From the NCBI GenBank assembly GCA_020053475.1, contig JAGVNC010000027.1:1-46053 (forward strand): a DNA stretch of 46,053 nucleotides, written 5' to 3'. Numbering within the stretch: the first letter of the stretch is position 1; every line of letters begins with the position of its first letter. The notes beneath the pieces were generated by a model. It ran no database searches. It saw nothing but the letters and a program-made list of their open reading frames with translations, and was not told the DNA's origin. Positions 17,885-25,875 of the stretch are shown piece by piece. A program made the position numbers and the translations under genes. The stretch comes from Candidatus Omnitrophota bacterium. GTDB taxonomy: Bacteria > Omnitrophota > Gorgyraeia > Zapsychrales > Zapsychraceae.

Positions 17885-18178
17885 ATGTTTCAGATTTTCT
17901 TAACGGGTGAGGCCCAGAATCAATACCTGTATTTAGAAAAAGATAAAGGGCTTAATAAAAGATTCAAAGCCGTCCGCAAAACTCTTCGGATTCTTGAGAG
18001 CAACCCACGCCATCCAGGTCTTCAAACCCACAAGTTCACGACACTTAATGGTCCTAATGGCGAAGAAGTTTTTGAGTCTTACGCTGAACAGAATACCCCG
18101 GCCGCCTACCGAGTATTTTGGTATTATGGGCCAAAGAAGAATGAAATTACAATCATCTCAATAACGTCTCATCCTTAA
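17885..18178 (+). CDS. RelE/ParE-superfamily toxin-like protein
   Basis: A 97-residue protein with features of the RelE/HigB fold: N-terminal helix pair, LNKRFKAVRKTLRILESNPRH, then HKFTTLNGPNGEEVFESYA and the beta strands AYRVFWYYGPKKNEITIISI. RelE-type toxins cut mRNA at the ribosome; ParE-type toxins act on gyrase; sequence alone does not decide. It is paired with the antitoxin 2 bases upstream. A weak hairpin CCTC...GAGG followed by TTATTTT lies 20 bases downstream. Confidence 0.75.
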   Translation: MFQIFLTGEAQNQYLYLEKDKGLNKRFKAVRKTLRILESNPRHPGLQTHKFTTLNGPNGEEVFESYAEQNTPAAYRVFWYYGPKKNEITIISITSHP

Positions 18179-18429
18179 AAAAATCCTAACATAACATTTG
18201 ACCTCTGGCCGAGGTTATTTTAAAATACTTTTAACTTATCATCAGGACTTTTCCCACATAGTTCTTATGGGGAATCCGTCGAAAATTCCTCAAAACACGC
18301 CCCAACAGTGCCTCCCAGCCATCTTTAGTCATGAAATAATGGCTTCCTGGTTTAAGAACATCAATACAGCCGGGTGAAAAGCTGGGGCACATACTTGAAC
18401 CCGACGAATAGAAAATTTTTAACAGGGAT

Positions 18430-18459
18430 TTGCTTTTTATAAGAGGAGGGTGGTATACT
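18430..18459 (+). promoter_or_regulatory. promoter of the c-di-GMP riboswitch transcript
   Basis: TTGCTT and TATACT with an 18-base spacer; TGG just before the -10 makes an extended -10 (TGGTATACT). The transcript would start at the 5' side of riboswitch stem P1. Confidence 0.5.
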
Positions 18460-18469
18460 TTAATCGACA

Positions 18470-18653
18470 AATGGTAGTGCAAGGGTAAACCATTCGTAAG
18501 GATGGGACACAAAGCTATCCCGCCGTTTCTTAAGAAATTTAAGGAAAGCGGGACCCCGTCTTCCACTAAGAAATTAGATAGGCGGGGCAGGGCCTTACCC
18601 CGCCAGAAAAGAGTTGGGCGGGGAGGGTAGCCAGTTACCACGATCGAAAAAAT
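18470..18653 (+). ncRNA. cyclic di-GMP-I (GEMM) riboswitch with enlarged P3
   Basis: The conserved core is almost complete: GTGCAAGGGTAAACCATTCG, then AAGGATGGGACACAAAGC, and after a long insert GGGTAGCCAGTTACCA. It contains the AAACCA/tetraloop-like hairpin, GGGACNCAAAGC and GGTAGCC..TTACC elements that bind c-di-GMP. P1 can form between TGGTA and TACCA, and P3 between GCTATCCCGCC and GGCGGG..GGGTAGC. About 100 bases inside P3 hold extra hairpins, including GGCGGGG/CCCCGCC, much longer than the usual loop. A terminator follows and then the pseudopilin genes. Confidence 0.85.
18591..18604. repeat. GC palindrome inside the riboswitch P3 insert (approximate span)
   Basis: GGCGGGG and CCCCGCC arms around GGGCCTTA-like loop sequence, the inverted form of the palindrome family seen at 9218 and 25774. 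It appears to have enlarged the riboswitch loop. Confidence 0.45.
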
Positions 18654-18672
18654 CGAAAGTGAGAAAATGTGG

Positions 18673-18701
18673 CCTATTCTTTACGAAGAATAGGTTTTTT
18701 T
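18673..18701 (+). terminator. riboswitch expression-platform terminator
   Basis: Perfect 9-base stem CCTATTCTT/AAGAATAGG, 4-base loop, then seven T. It lies between the aptamer and the first pseudopilin gene, so c-di-GMP binding probably controls read-through. Confidence 0.85.
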
Positions 18702-18736
18702 ATGATGGGATAAACATCCAACGAAAGGAATTCAAC

Positions 18737-19186
18737 GTGCGTTTTGGAAAAAACCGAGAGGGGTTAACGCTGGTCGAGCTGTTAATGGCCCTGCTGATTT
18801 TGATGCCGATTTTTGTGACCGTCATGTTTGCTTTTATTAAAGCCATTGAATTAAGTGAGATCGCGCGGAATACGTCGCTGGCGGTTTGGGCTTCAAAAAA
18901 CAAAATGACAGAAATCGAAAATGACGACTTTATCGATGTGCCAGGCTATCACCAGGTTTCATTTACGAGCACTTCGTTGACGGGCACAGGGGTTACGTAT
19001 GTGGATAGTTCAAACCCGAACCTTTTAAAGGTGACGATTAGCTTTAGCTGGCGTCAGAAGAACGGGAGAATTATTGGTGAAGATCAGGACCTGGACGGCC
19101 AATTGGATGCAGGCGAAGATGCCAATGGCGACAATCAATTGAGCTCACCTGTGGGATGGACGACATTGATTGCGGATGTGTCATGA
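18737..19186 (+). CDS. type IV pilin-like pseudopilin (GspI/PilV-like)
   Basis: GTG 18737 behind AAAGGAA gives 149 residues; the track start at 18614 lies inside the riboswitch. The N-terminus MRFGKNREG/LTLVELLMAL is a classic prepilin cleavage site (Gly-1, Glu+5) with a hydrophobic helix. The rest is a small pilin-type globular part. It is the first gene of an operon controlled by the c-di-GMP riboswitch. It probably joins a pseudopilus or minor-pilin complex at the inner membrane. Confidence 0.8.
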   Translation: MRFGKNREGLTLVELLMALLILMPIFVTVMFAFIKAIELSEIARNTSLAVWASKNKMTEIENDDFIDVPGYHQVSFTSTSLTGTGVTYVDSSNPNLLKVTISFSWRQKNGRIIGEDQDLDGQLDAGEDANGDNQLSSPVGWTTLIADVS

Positions 19187-19950
19187 GGACAAAAAATATG
19201 AATAAGAACCAATCAGGATTTTCTTTAGTGGAGATGTTAGTGGGGATGTTGATCCTTAGCATCATCTCAGCCGCCGGCTTTATGCTGTTTATCTCCGGGG
19301 AATCGGCTTGGTCGTTGACGGATACACAAATCCGCTTGCATCAAAGTTTACGCCAAACATTACAGCACGCTTCCATGGAATTGCAGGAGTCAAACAGCGG
19401 GCAATTAACGATATTTAACAATACGGGGACGAACAATACGGACATTGTCCGGTTTTCAATCCCCCTGTGTGCTTGCGGGACAAGCCCGATGGATGAAAAT
19501 GGAGATGTCAAAAGTTGGGGGGCGCCGCTGAATTGGGGAAGCTCCGGGTGCCTCACCAGTTTTCCTGTCGAGATAGGCGGAGACGTCAAAATTTGTCATT
19601 TGGTTGCCGGCGATCCCAATGATACACAGGATTTAACTGTGCTTCCTTCCGCTGTTAATGCCCATTTGTCTCACGGAGACTGGCTGGGGGAATGCAGCAA
19701 TTGTACCCCGACGGACTATACAAACCGGTTTGTTGAATATCAAGTCAATGCGAGCAGTCAGTTAATCAGGCGGATTTTAAATAGTACATTTGACGAAATC
19801 AACCAGGCTGTTGTGGGAGAAAATATTTCAGATTTTCAAGCTTCTTTGGCCGGCGAAATTGTGACATTGACAATTACAGCCTCCGGGACAACGAATCAAC
19901 ACAGACAAGTTACGACAAACCAAGCGATCAATGTGGCTTTGCGTAATTAA
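19183..19950 (+). CDS. prepilin-like protein (PilW/GspJ-type)
   Basis: ATG 19183 overlaps the previous stop as ATGA; ATG 19198, with GAGGAC upstream, is the alternative. The prepilin signal reads KNQSG/FSLVEMLVGMLIL with Glu+5. The 255-residue body has LRQTLQHASMELQESNSG, like the minor pilins that follow the helix with a long globular domain. Several cysteines (CACG, CSNC) could make disulfides outside. Operon partner of the pseudopilin before and the PilX-like protein after. Confidence 0.8.
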   Translation: MRTKNMNKNQSGFSLVEMLVGMLILSIISAAGFMLFISGESAWSLTDTQIRLHQSLRQTLQHASMELQESNSGQLTIFNNTGTNNTDIVRFSIPLCACGTSPMDENGDVKSWGAPLNWGSSGCLTSFPVEIGGDVKICHLVAGDPNDTQDLTVLPSAVNAHLSHGDWLGECSNCTPTDYTNRFVEYQVNASSQLIRRILNSTFDEINQAVVGENISDFQASLAGEIVTLTITASGTTNQHRQVTTNQAINVALRN

Positions 19951-19960
19951 AGGAACGAGT

Positions 19961-21664
19961 ATGCGTAAACTGAAGAATGAAAAGGGAATGGCTTTAATTC
20001 TCACGTTGCTGTTTAGTGTCATTCTGTATGCCTTAAGCGGGATATTTCTTTTACGGGTGGTCAACGAAAGTAATATGGCCCGTGTCGAACGCGAAACGAC
20101 CAAATCTTTTTATGCCGGGCAGGCCGCCTCGCAAGCCGCCGTTCGTCAGTTAAATATTCTGATTAACGATTTTCTGACAAATACGATTTTGAATTCTGAC
20201 CCCAGCGGGGTCATCAGTTATGCCACGGGAAAAGTGGCTTCAGGCGACGGCATCGGTTGGCTTGTCTTTGCTGTTCGCGATAATAATGCCCCTGTCTTAA
20301 CACCAAACGGCGAGCAGGCGGAATATACATTAACATCGGATCTTCTCCCGAGCACGAGTACCTATACTTACAAAATCATTTTTACCGAGAAAGAAGATCC
20401 TTCCGTTTCCGGAGACGATGCCTGGGATTTTCCCTTTAATTATAAGGTGGAAGCCAAGGGGACCACTGGTAATTTCAACAATGATGTTTTTATCAACGGG
20501 GATTTTACGGTGAGAGTCCAGCGGGATAATTTTGCCAAGTACGCTCTTTTTACCAATAGTCAAACAACCCCTTCGGGAACGAATGTATGGTTTACGGATA
20601 AAACAAATTTTGCCGGCCCGGTCCATACCAACGACCGTTTTAATTTTGCGTGGAACCCCAGCGGGACGTTTGAAGAAATTGTCACCCAATTCCAGCAGAC
20701 AGCACGATTTTATAATAATGGTTCGTCTATTTTACTCGACGCGGCCCTGAACGGGACGAAAGACGTGCCGACGTTTAATAATGAGTTTACTCGCGGAGCC
20801 GAGACGGTTACATTGGGGACATCCGCGCAAGAATCCGATATGATTAGTCAAGCCAAAGGCTCCGGGACGTATGCCAGCAAAGGGGTTTATATCCCTAACA
20901 GTTCAGGGGCTCTGACGGCAGGCATTTATGTCAAAGGAGATGGGACCATCAGTATGAGTGTCGATGGAAGCAACAATGCTGTTTATACAATCACTCAGGG
21001 GTCAAGTACAAAAGTCGTAACCGTTAATCAAACGAGCGCTCAAACAACGGTCCAAGATGTTTCCGCCGGGACAACAACAACTTATTCGGGGATGCCGGAT
21101 GGCGCGGAGGATGTGGGGACCATTATTTATGTCGATGGGAATGTGACGAGTTTAGGCGGCACGGTTCAATCCGACACTCAATTAACCATTTCAAGTAAAA
21201 CAGACATCGTGATTACGAATCATGTCAAATATACCGATTACACCCCAGCGACGGGCACACCGGGAGTCGCAGGGTATGTCCCTCCGACGGCCGATGGGAC
21301 AAATAATATGTTAGGGCTCGTTAGTTGGGGCGGGAGTGTGCGGATCGGAACGGCTGCGCCTAATAACATCGAAATTCACGGGACGGTATTGGCCCAAGAC
21401 GGAATTTTTACGGTGGATAATTATAGCTCGGGTTCGCCTCGCGGAACCGCAACGTTGTTGGGAGGAGCGATTACCGACGATTACGGAGCCTTTGGGACGT
21501 TTAATAGTTCAACAGGGACCCAGGTGTCCGGATACGGGCGTAACTTCGTTTATGATGACAGGATGCAGAACGGACAATCTCCGCCGTATTTCCCGACGTT
21601 GGACGCTTTTATTGCCTTTAGTCCCGACATTATGGATAAAATGATTTGGCAACAAGGAGAGTAA
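19961..21664 (+). CDS. PilX/GspK-type pilus assembly protein
   Basis: ATG 19961 behind AAAGGAACG. The N-terminus KNEKG/MALILTLLFSVILYAL lacks Glu+5, as in PilX and GspK, which cap pseudopili. It is followed by the helix pattern KSFYAGQAASQAAVRQLN. The long body (567 residues in all) is Ser/Thr/Gly rich and beta-like, with a DUF4900-type central region (KYALFTNSQTTPSGTNVWF, GPVHTNDRF). It is the largest product of the riboswitch-controlled operon and probably surface exposed. Confidence 0.75.
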   Translation: MRKLKNEKGMALILTLLFSVILYALSGIFLLRVVNESNMARVERETTKSFYAGQAASQAAVRQLNILINDFLTNTILNSDPSGVISYATGKVASGDGIGWLVFAVRDNNAPVLTPNGEQAEYTLTSDLLPSTSTYTYKIIFTEKEDPSVSGDDAWDFPFNYKVEAKGTTGNFNNDVFINGDFTVRVQRDNFAKYALFTNSQTTPSGTNVWFTDKTNFAGPVHTNDRFNFAWNPSGTFEEIVTQFQQTARFYNNGSSILLDAALNGTKDVPTFNNEFTRGAETVTLGTSAQESDMISQAKGSGTYASKGVYIPNSSGALTAGIYVKGDGTISMSVDGSNNAVYTITQGSSTKVVTVNQTSAQTTVQDVSAGTTTTYSGMPDGAEDVGTIIYVDGNVTSLGGTVQSDTQLTISSKTDIVITNHVKYTDYTPATGTPGVAGYVPPTADGTNNMLGLVSWGGSVRIGTAAPNNIEIHGTVLAQDGIFTVDNYSSGSPRGTATLLGGAITDDYGAFGTFNSSTGTQVSGYGRNFVYDDRMQNGQSPPYFPTLDAFIAFSPDIMDKMIWQQGE

Positions 21665-21665
21665 G

Positions 21666-22001
21666 ATGGCGTTAGAACAAAAAAATGTATCGGCCATGCT
21701 AGGTGTCTTTATGATGTTAATCGTCGGGCTTTGGGGGATCAATCATTACCTCTCCCAACAGATCCAACAAATGGATGAGTCATCAATGGTGACAGGATCG
21801 GCTCGTGCCCCGTCTAAAGATCATCAAGCTGCCATTGTTAATCAGCCTCACGTCCTGGTGATTGATCCTGACAATGATCCATTAGCCCCAATGGCGTTGA
21901 AAGCGAAGCCTAAGGATTCAGCGCCTTCTGCATCGACGAACCCGCCTGTTGGGGAGCCCATTTATGAGCCTCCTACCGATAACGTGATTTTAGTTCAATA
22001 G
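21666..22001 (+). CDS. small membrane-anchored protein of the pseudopilin operon
   Basis: A 111-residue protein with one N-terminal transmembrane helix (AMLGVFMMLIVGLWGINHYL) and a Pro/Ala-rich, probably disordered periplasmic tail. It begins one base after the PilX-like gene, so it belongs to the same operon. It has the outline of a pilus assembly accessory or PilP-like protein, but no family is recognised. Confidence 0.6.
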   Translation: MALEQKNVSAMLGVFMMLIVGLWGINHYLSQQIQQMDESSMVTGSARAPSKDHQAAIVNQPHVLVIDPDNDPLAPMALKAKPKDSAPSASTNPPVGEPIYEPPTDNVILVQ

Positions 22002-22140
22002 TGCCCAGGCCTTCCCGAAAGATTATCTTTTCTCATTGTTAAAATCGATTCTTTTATTTTTCAACAATATCTTTAGTGTTACAATAACGGTTGATTCTTT
22101 TAGATCATCTCCCCGTTTCTTAACCATCATTCATTGCAAT

Positions 22141-22995
22141 ATGGGAATCATCCTCGCGATCGTCGTGGCCTTTTTAACATCCGTTCAGGATATTGTGAGT
22201 AAGCGTTTGTTGCGCCGCCTGGATGTGATTGTCGTCACCTGGGGGTGGTGGACATTTTCTTTAGTCCCGTTAGGGATGCTGGCCATGCGCGAACGTCCTT
22301 TAATCCCAACGGAGAATTTCTGGCCGGTCCTTGGGGCGGCCGCATTTCTCGTCGTGATTTCCGTCATTTATTACATCAAAGCGCTCTCGGTTAGCGATCT
22401 GTCATTAGCGGTCCCCATCCTTAATTTGACCCCATTGTTTTTACTGATCACTTCTCCTCTGATGCTCCACGAGTCGCCCCATCCTTTAGGCGCGGTAGGA
22501 GTGGTGTTGATTGTCGCAGGAATGTATCTTCTGTTTTATCAGAAAGAGGATTGGCATGTGTTCGCGCCCTTTCGCAATCTGTTGAAAGGATCGGGCACGC
22601 GCTCCATGTTGATTGTCGCCGCGATTTTTAGCATTTCCGGGAACTTAGACAAAATGGGCGTCGTGTTATCCTCGCCATTCCTTTGGGTCTTCTGGCTCAA
22701 CTTAGCGGTCAGTGTTGTGTTAACAGGAATTTTGATCAGGGACAGAAAATCCATCAAGATGTCTTTTGTCCTTCCTTTATTAGTGCTAGGAAGCCTTAAT
22801 GCCTTTTGTTTTCTGCTTCAGATGAATATCATTCAATCCATGCAGGTTCCTTATCTGATTGCCATCAAACGAACAAGCGTCATTTTTACCGCCCTTTATG
22901 GCTTTACCTTCCTTAAAGAGAAGCAGAAGGGTAAGAGGCTGTTAGCCATTCTTTTGGCTATTGCCGGTGTCTTTTTGGTGGCCCTATCTTCATAA
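22141..22995 (+). CDS. EamA/DMT-family transporter
   Basis: ATG 22141 begins directly with the first transmembrane helix (MGIILAIVVAFLTSVQDI); the track's extra 35 codons look non-coding. The 284-residue protein has ten predicted helices in two EamA halves, each ending in a typical helix (GVVLIVAGMYLLFY and LLAILLAIAGVFLVAL). Drug/metabolite transporters export or import small metabolites; the substrate cannot be told. Stands alone. Confidence 0.85.
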   Translation: MGIILAIVVAFLTSVQDIVSKRLLRRLDVIVVTWGWWTFSLVPLGMLAMRERPLIPTENFWPVLGAAAFLVVISVIYYIKALSVSDLSLAVPILNLTPLFLLITSPLMLHESPHPLGAVGVVLIVAGMYLLFYQKEDWHVFAPFRNLLKGSGTRSMLIVAAIFSISGNLDKMGVVLSSPFLWVFWLNLAVSVVLTGILIRDRKSIKMSFVLPLLVLGSLNAFCFLLQMNIIQSMQVPYLIAIKRTSVIFTALYGFTFLKEKQKGKRLLAILLAIAGVFLVALSS

Positions 22996-23052
22996 GTTTT
23001 CAAAGTTATCATAACATATTCCAACATATATGCTTATAAATCAGCCGGACCA

Positions 23053-23080
23053 TTGACAAATATGGAAAATATGGTATATT
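23053..23080 (+). promoter_or_regulatory. promoter of the HTH-receiver gene
   Basis: TTGACA, 16 bases, TATATT, with TATGG just before the -10 (extended -10). AGGAGA precedes the ATG at 23114. Confidence 0.65.
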
Positions 23081-23113
23081 AAGATTAACAAGAAATATAG
23101 GAGAATTAAGAAG

Positions 23114-23716
23114 ATGACAGAGGGAACGAAGATGAGAAGCCAATTATTAACTACCGGAGAAATTGCTAAATACTGCCAGGTATCCCAACGGGCAGTTTAC
23201 CAATGGATCAGTGCCGGTAAAATGAAATCTTACAAAACCCCCGGGAGCCACAGCCGTGTCAATCGAGAGGATTTCTTGAGTTTTTTAAGATCCTATCATA
23301 TGGCGATTCCCCAAGAATTTCATGCTCAATCTCCCGAAGAAAAATGGCTTAGAGTTTTAATCGTTGAAGATGACCGCGGGATTGTGAAAGTTATCCAAAA
23401 TACGTTAGCTTCCAGCGAACGATTTTTGACGAAAGTCGCTTATGATGGGTTTAACGCCGGGCTTTTATTTTCTCAATTTAGGCCTGATATCGTGACATTG
23501 GACTTAAGGATGCCGATGGTTGATGGGTTTGAGGTATGCGCGCAAATCCGTAAAGATCCGGCGAATAAAGATGTAAAAATTTTAGTTATTTCGGATGTTG
23601 ACGATCCCCAAGAGCAAAAACGTATTCTGCAAATGGGCGCCGATGATTTACTTGTGAAACCAATTTCGAGTGCTGAATTGATGAAGCGTGTTGAGCGTTT
23701 AGCGGCGCTTTATTAA
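23114..23716 (+). CDS. excisionase-type HTH fused to a response regulator receiver
   Basis: Residues about 7-60 form a MerR/excisionase-like helix-turn-helix (LLTTGEIAKYCQVSQRAVYQ, then KTPGSHSRVNREDFLSFL). Residues about 78-200 form a receiver domain with acidic residues VEDD, phospho-acceptor Asp in IVTLDLRMPMVDG and Lys in LLVKPISS. This order, DNA-binding domain first, is the reverse of ordinary response regulators. It could be a transcription factor whose receiver modulates binding, but no kinase gene is close. Confidence 0.85.
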   Translation: MTEGTKMRSQLLTTGEIAKYCQVSQRAVYQWISAGKMKSYKTPGSHSRVNREDFLSFLRSYHMAIPQEFHAQSPEEKWLRVLIVEDDRGIVKVIQNTLASSERFLTKVAYDGFNAGLLFSQFRPDIVTLDLRMPMVDGFEVCAQIRKDPANKDVKILVISDVDDPQEQKRILQMGADDLLVKPISSAELMKRVERLAALY

Positions 23717-23830
23717 GAGCTTGTGATAAAGACAATGGCCCCCCAAATATCATGAACATCAACATTTGTGCAAAAAAGTTTTTCTCAAGAAACATTATAA
23801 GCAAGAGATGTTGCGTTCCCAAACGCACAT

Positions 23831-23865
23831 GCACGCCGCGGCACTGTTACGGGGTTGCGGCGTGC
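23831..23865. terminator. hairpin between convergent genes
   Basis: GCACGCCGC and GCGGCGTGC form a perfect 9-base stem between the HTH-receiver gene (+) and the HAD gene (-). No T-run follows on either strand, so it is only a possible bidirectional terminator. Confidence 0.35.
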
Positions 23866-23888
23866 CTCCCCCTGGCAACCCTCACGAT

Positions 23889-24524
23889 TTATTCGTCAAC
23901 GAGATTAAGCAATTCGGCAGGTTTATCGATCAGAAAAGTGGGATGATGCCGGCGTAACGAATCAGAGGAATTATACCCCCACGTCACCGCCGCCACACGA
24001 AGATTTAGCCGCTGCGCCGCCACAATGTCACGGATTTCATCGCCAATATAAATGGTATCTTTCACGGCAAGTTTTTTGTCACGAAGCAATTTGGCCAGGA
24101 CAATATTTTTGCTCCAAACATTGGATGTCGTGTGGATAAAATCAAAAATATCCAATTGGTGGGTTTGAAGGAACCGGTGAATATTGGCCGCTGTGTTAGA
24201 GGAAAGGATCCCCATGGTGATGTTTTTGGATTTGAGTTGATCAAGGACTTCTGTCAACCCCGCGAAAGGATCCAGTGAATCCATATTTTCGTAAAACAAC
24301 TTTTTTGCTTTCGCAATAATCGCCGGAATTTTTAACATTGGAACTTTGAGATGTTGAATGACTTCTTGCGATGTCTTGTTTTTCAATAGGGGGATCTCTC
24401 CGGGTGGGATCGTTTTGTAATGAAACTCAGAAGACAATTGATTACTGATCTTAATCAGATAATGGTGCGTGTCGGCGATTGTTCCGTCAAAATCAAAAAT
24501 GAGGACAGTGTTTTTGAGTTTCAT
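23889..24524 (-). CDS. HAD-superfamily hydrolase (phosphoglycolate phosphatase-like)
   Basis: Start is ATG 24524 on the minus strand (MKLKNTVLIFDFDGTIAD); the longer track ORF runs through the promoter. It is 211 residues. HAD motifs: nucleophile DFDGTIADT, motif II Ser in GILSSNT, a Lys before motif IV, and motif IV GDEIRDIVAA. It probably dephosphorylates a small metabolite; phosphoglycolate is the closest guess. It is transcribed divergently from the radical SAM gene, and both seem leaderless or nearly so. Confidence 0.85.
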   Translation of the reverse strand: MKLKNTVLIFDFDGTIADTHHYLIKISNQLSSEFHYKTIPPGEIPLLKNKTSQEVIQHLKVPMLKIPAIIAKAKKLFYENMDSLDPFAGLTEVLDQLKSKNITMGILSSNTAANIHRFLQTHQLDIFDFIHTTSNVWSKNIVLAKLLRDKKLAVKDTIYIGDEIRDIVAAQRLNLRVAAVTWGYNSSDSLRRHHPTFLIDKPAELLNLVDE

Positions 24525-24534
24525 GTTGGAGGTC

Positions 24535-24563
24535 ATTATAGCACAAGGATAGATGATTGTGAA
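24535..24563 (-). promoter_or_regulatory. promoter of the HAD gene (very short leader)
   Basis: On the minus strand: TTCACA, 17 bases, TATAAT. The ATG at 24524 is 10 bases after the -10, leaving only a few bases of 5' leader and no ribosome site. Confidence 0.6.
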
Positions 24564-24611
24564 CGCACGCTCCAATTCCAGTTGCGCGCGTTCACGCGCG
24601 TTCGCAATTGA

Positions 24612-24639
24612 TTGACTCCACACATGCGAGTGGTATAAT
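24612..24639 (+). promoter_or_regulatory. promoter placing +1 at the ATG (leaderless) of the radical SAM gene
   Basis: TTGACT, 16 bases, TATAAT, with TGG before the -10. The ATG 24646 begins 6 bases after the -10, right at the predicted +1, and no Shine-Dalgarno sequence is present. Confidence 0.65.
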
Positions 24640-24645
24640 GATTTT

Positions 24646-25728
24646 ATGGAGCCGGATGAAATTTTTAAGCCGTCGAACAAAAAACTCGCCCGCGGGCGCG
24701 GGGCGACACTTAACCCCGCCAATCGTTTTGATCTGATCTCCGTTGAACGTGATCCTGAGTCCGAAGAACCTCTGGAACAAACGATCCCCACCCAATATTA
24801 CGATGACACAACCAAATCGATTTTGAGCACAAGCGACAGCCCGGATTTGGGCCGGATGACCAATGTTAACGCTTACCGTGGGTGCGAACATGGCTGTATC
24901 TATTGTTATGCCCGCCCGGGGCACGAGTATTTTGGGTTGTCCAGCGGATTGGATTTCGAAACAAAAATATTTGTTAAGCGCCGCGCCGCCGAGCTTCTGC
25001 GCAAAGAATTAAGCAAGCCGACCTGGAAACCGCGCGTGGTGACGATGAGCGGGGTGACCGATTGTTACCAGCCTGCGGAGAAACATTTCAAAATTACCCG
25101 AGGGTGTTTGGAGGTTTTGCGGGATTTTCGCAATCCCGTTGTCATCATCACCAAAAACCATTTGGTCACGCGCGACATGGATCTATTAAAAGAGTTAAGT
25201 GAATATCAAGCCTGTTTCGTTATTGTCTCCGTCACGACATTAGACCGTCAGCTGGCCCGTAAAATGGAGCCGCGCGCGTCTTCGCCCACGGACCGGCTGA
25301 AGGCGATTGCCACGCTCCATGCCACCGGGATTCCCGTCGGTGTCAATGTGGCGCCGATCATTCCGGGATTAACTGATCACGAAATTCCCGCCATTCTGAA
25401 AGCCGCGGCCAAGGCGGGAGCCCAGTCAGCGTCCTACACGATTGTCCGTTTGCCCTACGCTGTGAAAGATTTGTTCGCGGCGTGGCTGCAAGAACATTTT
25501 CCTTTAAAGAAAGAAAAAGTCTTAAACCGCCTGCGCGCCATGCGCGGCGGCAAACTCTACGACGCCAAATGGTCGGCGCGGATGACCGGGGAAGGGGTCC
25601 ACGCCCAACAAATTGCCTCCTTTTTTGACGTGGCCTATAAAAAGGCGGGATTCCCTTCTGAGGGCCGTCAGTCGCTTAGTGCCAAACATTTTCGTCCACC
25701 ACCGTCCGATCAATTGACATTTTTTTAA
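24646..25728 (+). CDS. PA0069-family radical SAM protein
   Basis: A 360-residue protein related to spore-photoproduct-lyase-like radical SAM proteins. The [4Fe-4S] motif is C80-x3-C84-x2-C87 in RGCEHGCIYCYARPGHEY. Further family blocks are VTMSGVTDCYQPAEKHFKIT and ARKMEPRASSP. Radical SAM enzymes make a 5'-deoxyadenosyl radical; the substrate of this family is not established. It shares a short divergent intergenic region with the HAD gene and appears leaderless. Confidence 0.88.
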   Translation: MEPDEIFKPSNKKLARGRGATLNPANRFDLISVERDPESEEPLEQTIPTQYYDDTTKSILSTSDSPDLGRMTNVNAYRGCEHGCIYCYARPGHEYFGLSSGLDFETKIFVKRRAAELLRKELSKPTWKPRVVTMSGVTDCYQPAEKHFKITRGCLEVLRDFRNPVVIITKNHLVTRDMDLLKELSEYQACFVIVSVTTLDRQLARKMEPRASSPTDRLKAIATLHATGIPVGVNVAPIIPGLTDHEIPAILKAAAKAGAQSASYTIVRLPYAVKDLFAAWLQEHFPLKKEKVLNRLRAMRGGKLYDAKWSARMTGEGVHAQQIASFFDVAYKKAGFPSEGRQSLSAKHFRPPPSDQLTFF

Positions 25729-25768
25729 AAAGAAAGACAAGAGAGGGTGGGAAAATGTTATTGACTCG

Positions 25769-25799
25769 TTCGACCCCGCCGTTGGCGGGGAGAGTCGAA
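25769..25799. repeat. nested palindrome after the radical SAM gene
   Basis: TTCGA...TCGAA encloses CCCCGCC-GTT-GGCGGGG. Same core as other GC palindromes in the window. No T-run. Confidence 0.55.
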
Positions 25800-25875
25800 T
25801 GGGTTGACAAAAAGCCAGGCCGGGGCTAACATAAAACAAATTTTATCAATGTCCTGAGATTGAAGGGGGGAAGCC

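Noticed and set aside
18231-18641. Minus-strand ORF of 136 residues
   Set aside because: It runs antisense through the riboswitch, its promoter and its palindromic insert, has no ribosome site, and matches no family; a decayed element cannot be excluded for its distal half.
23752-23957. Two short plus-strand ORFs between the HTH-receiver and HAD genes
   Set aside because: They cover the hairpin and the 3' end of the HAD gene and lack ribosome sites.
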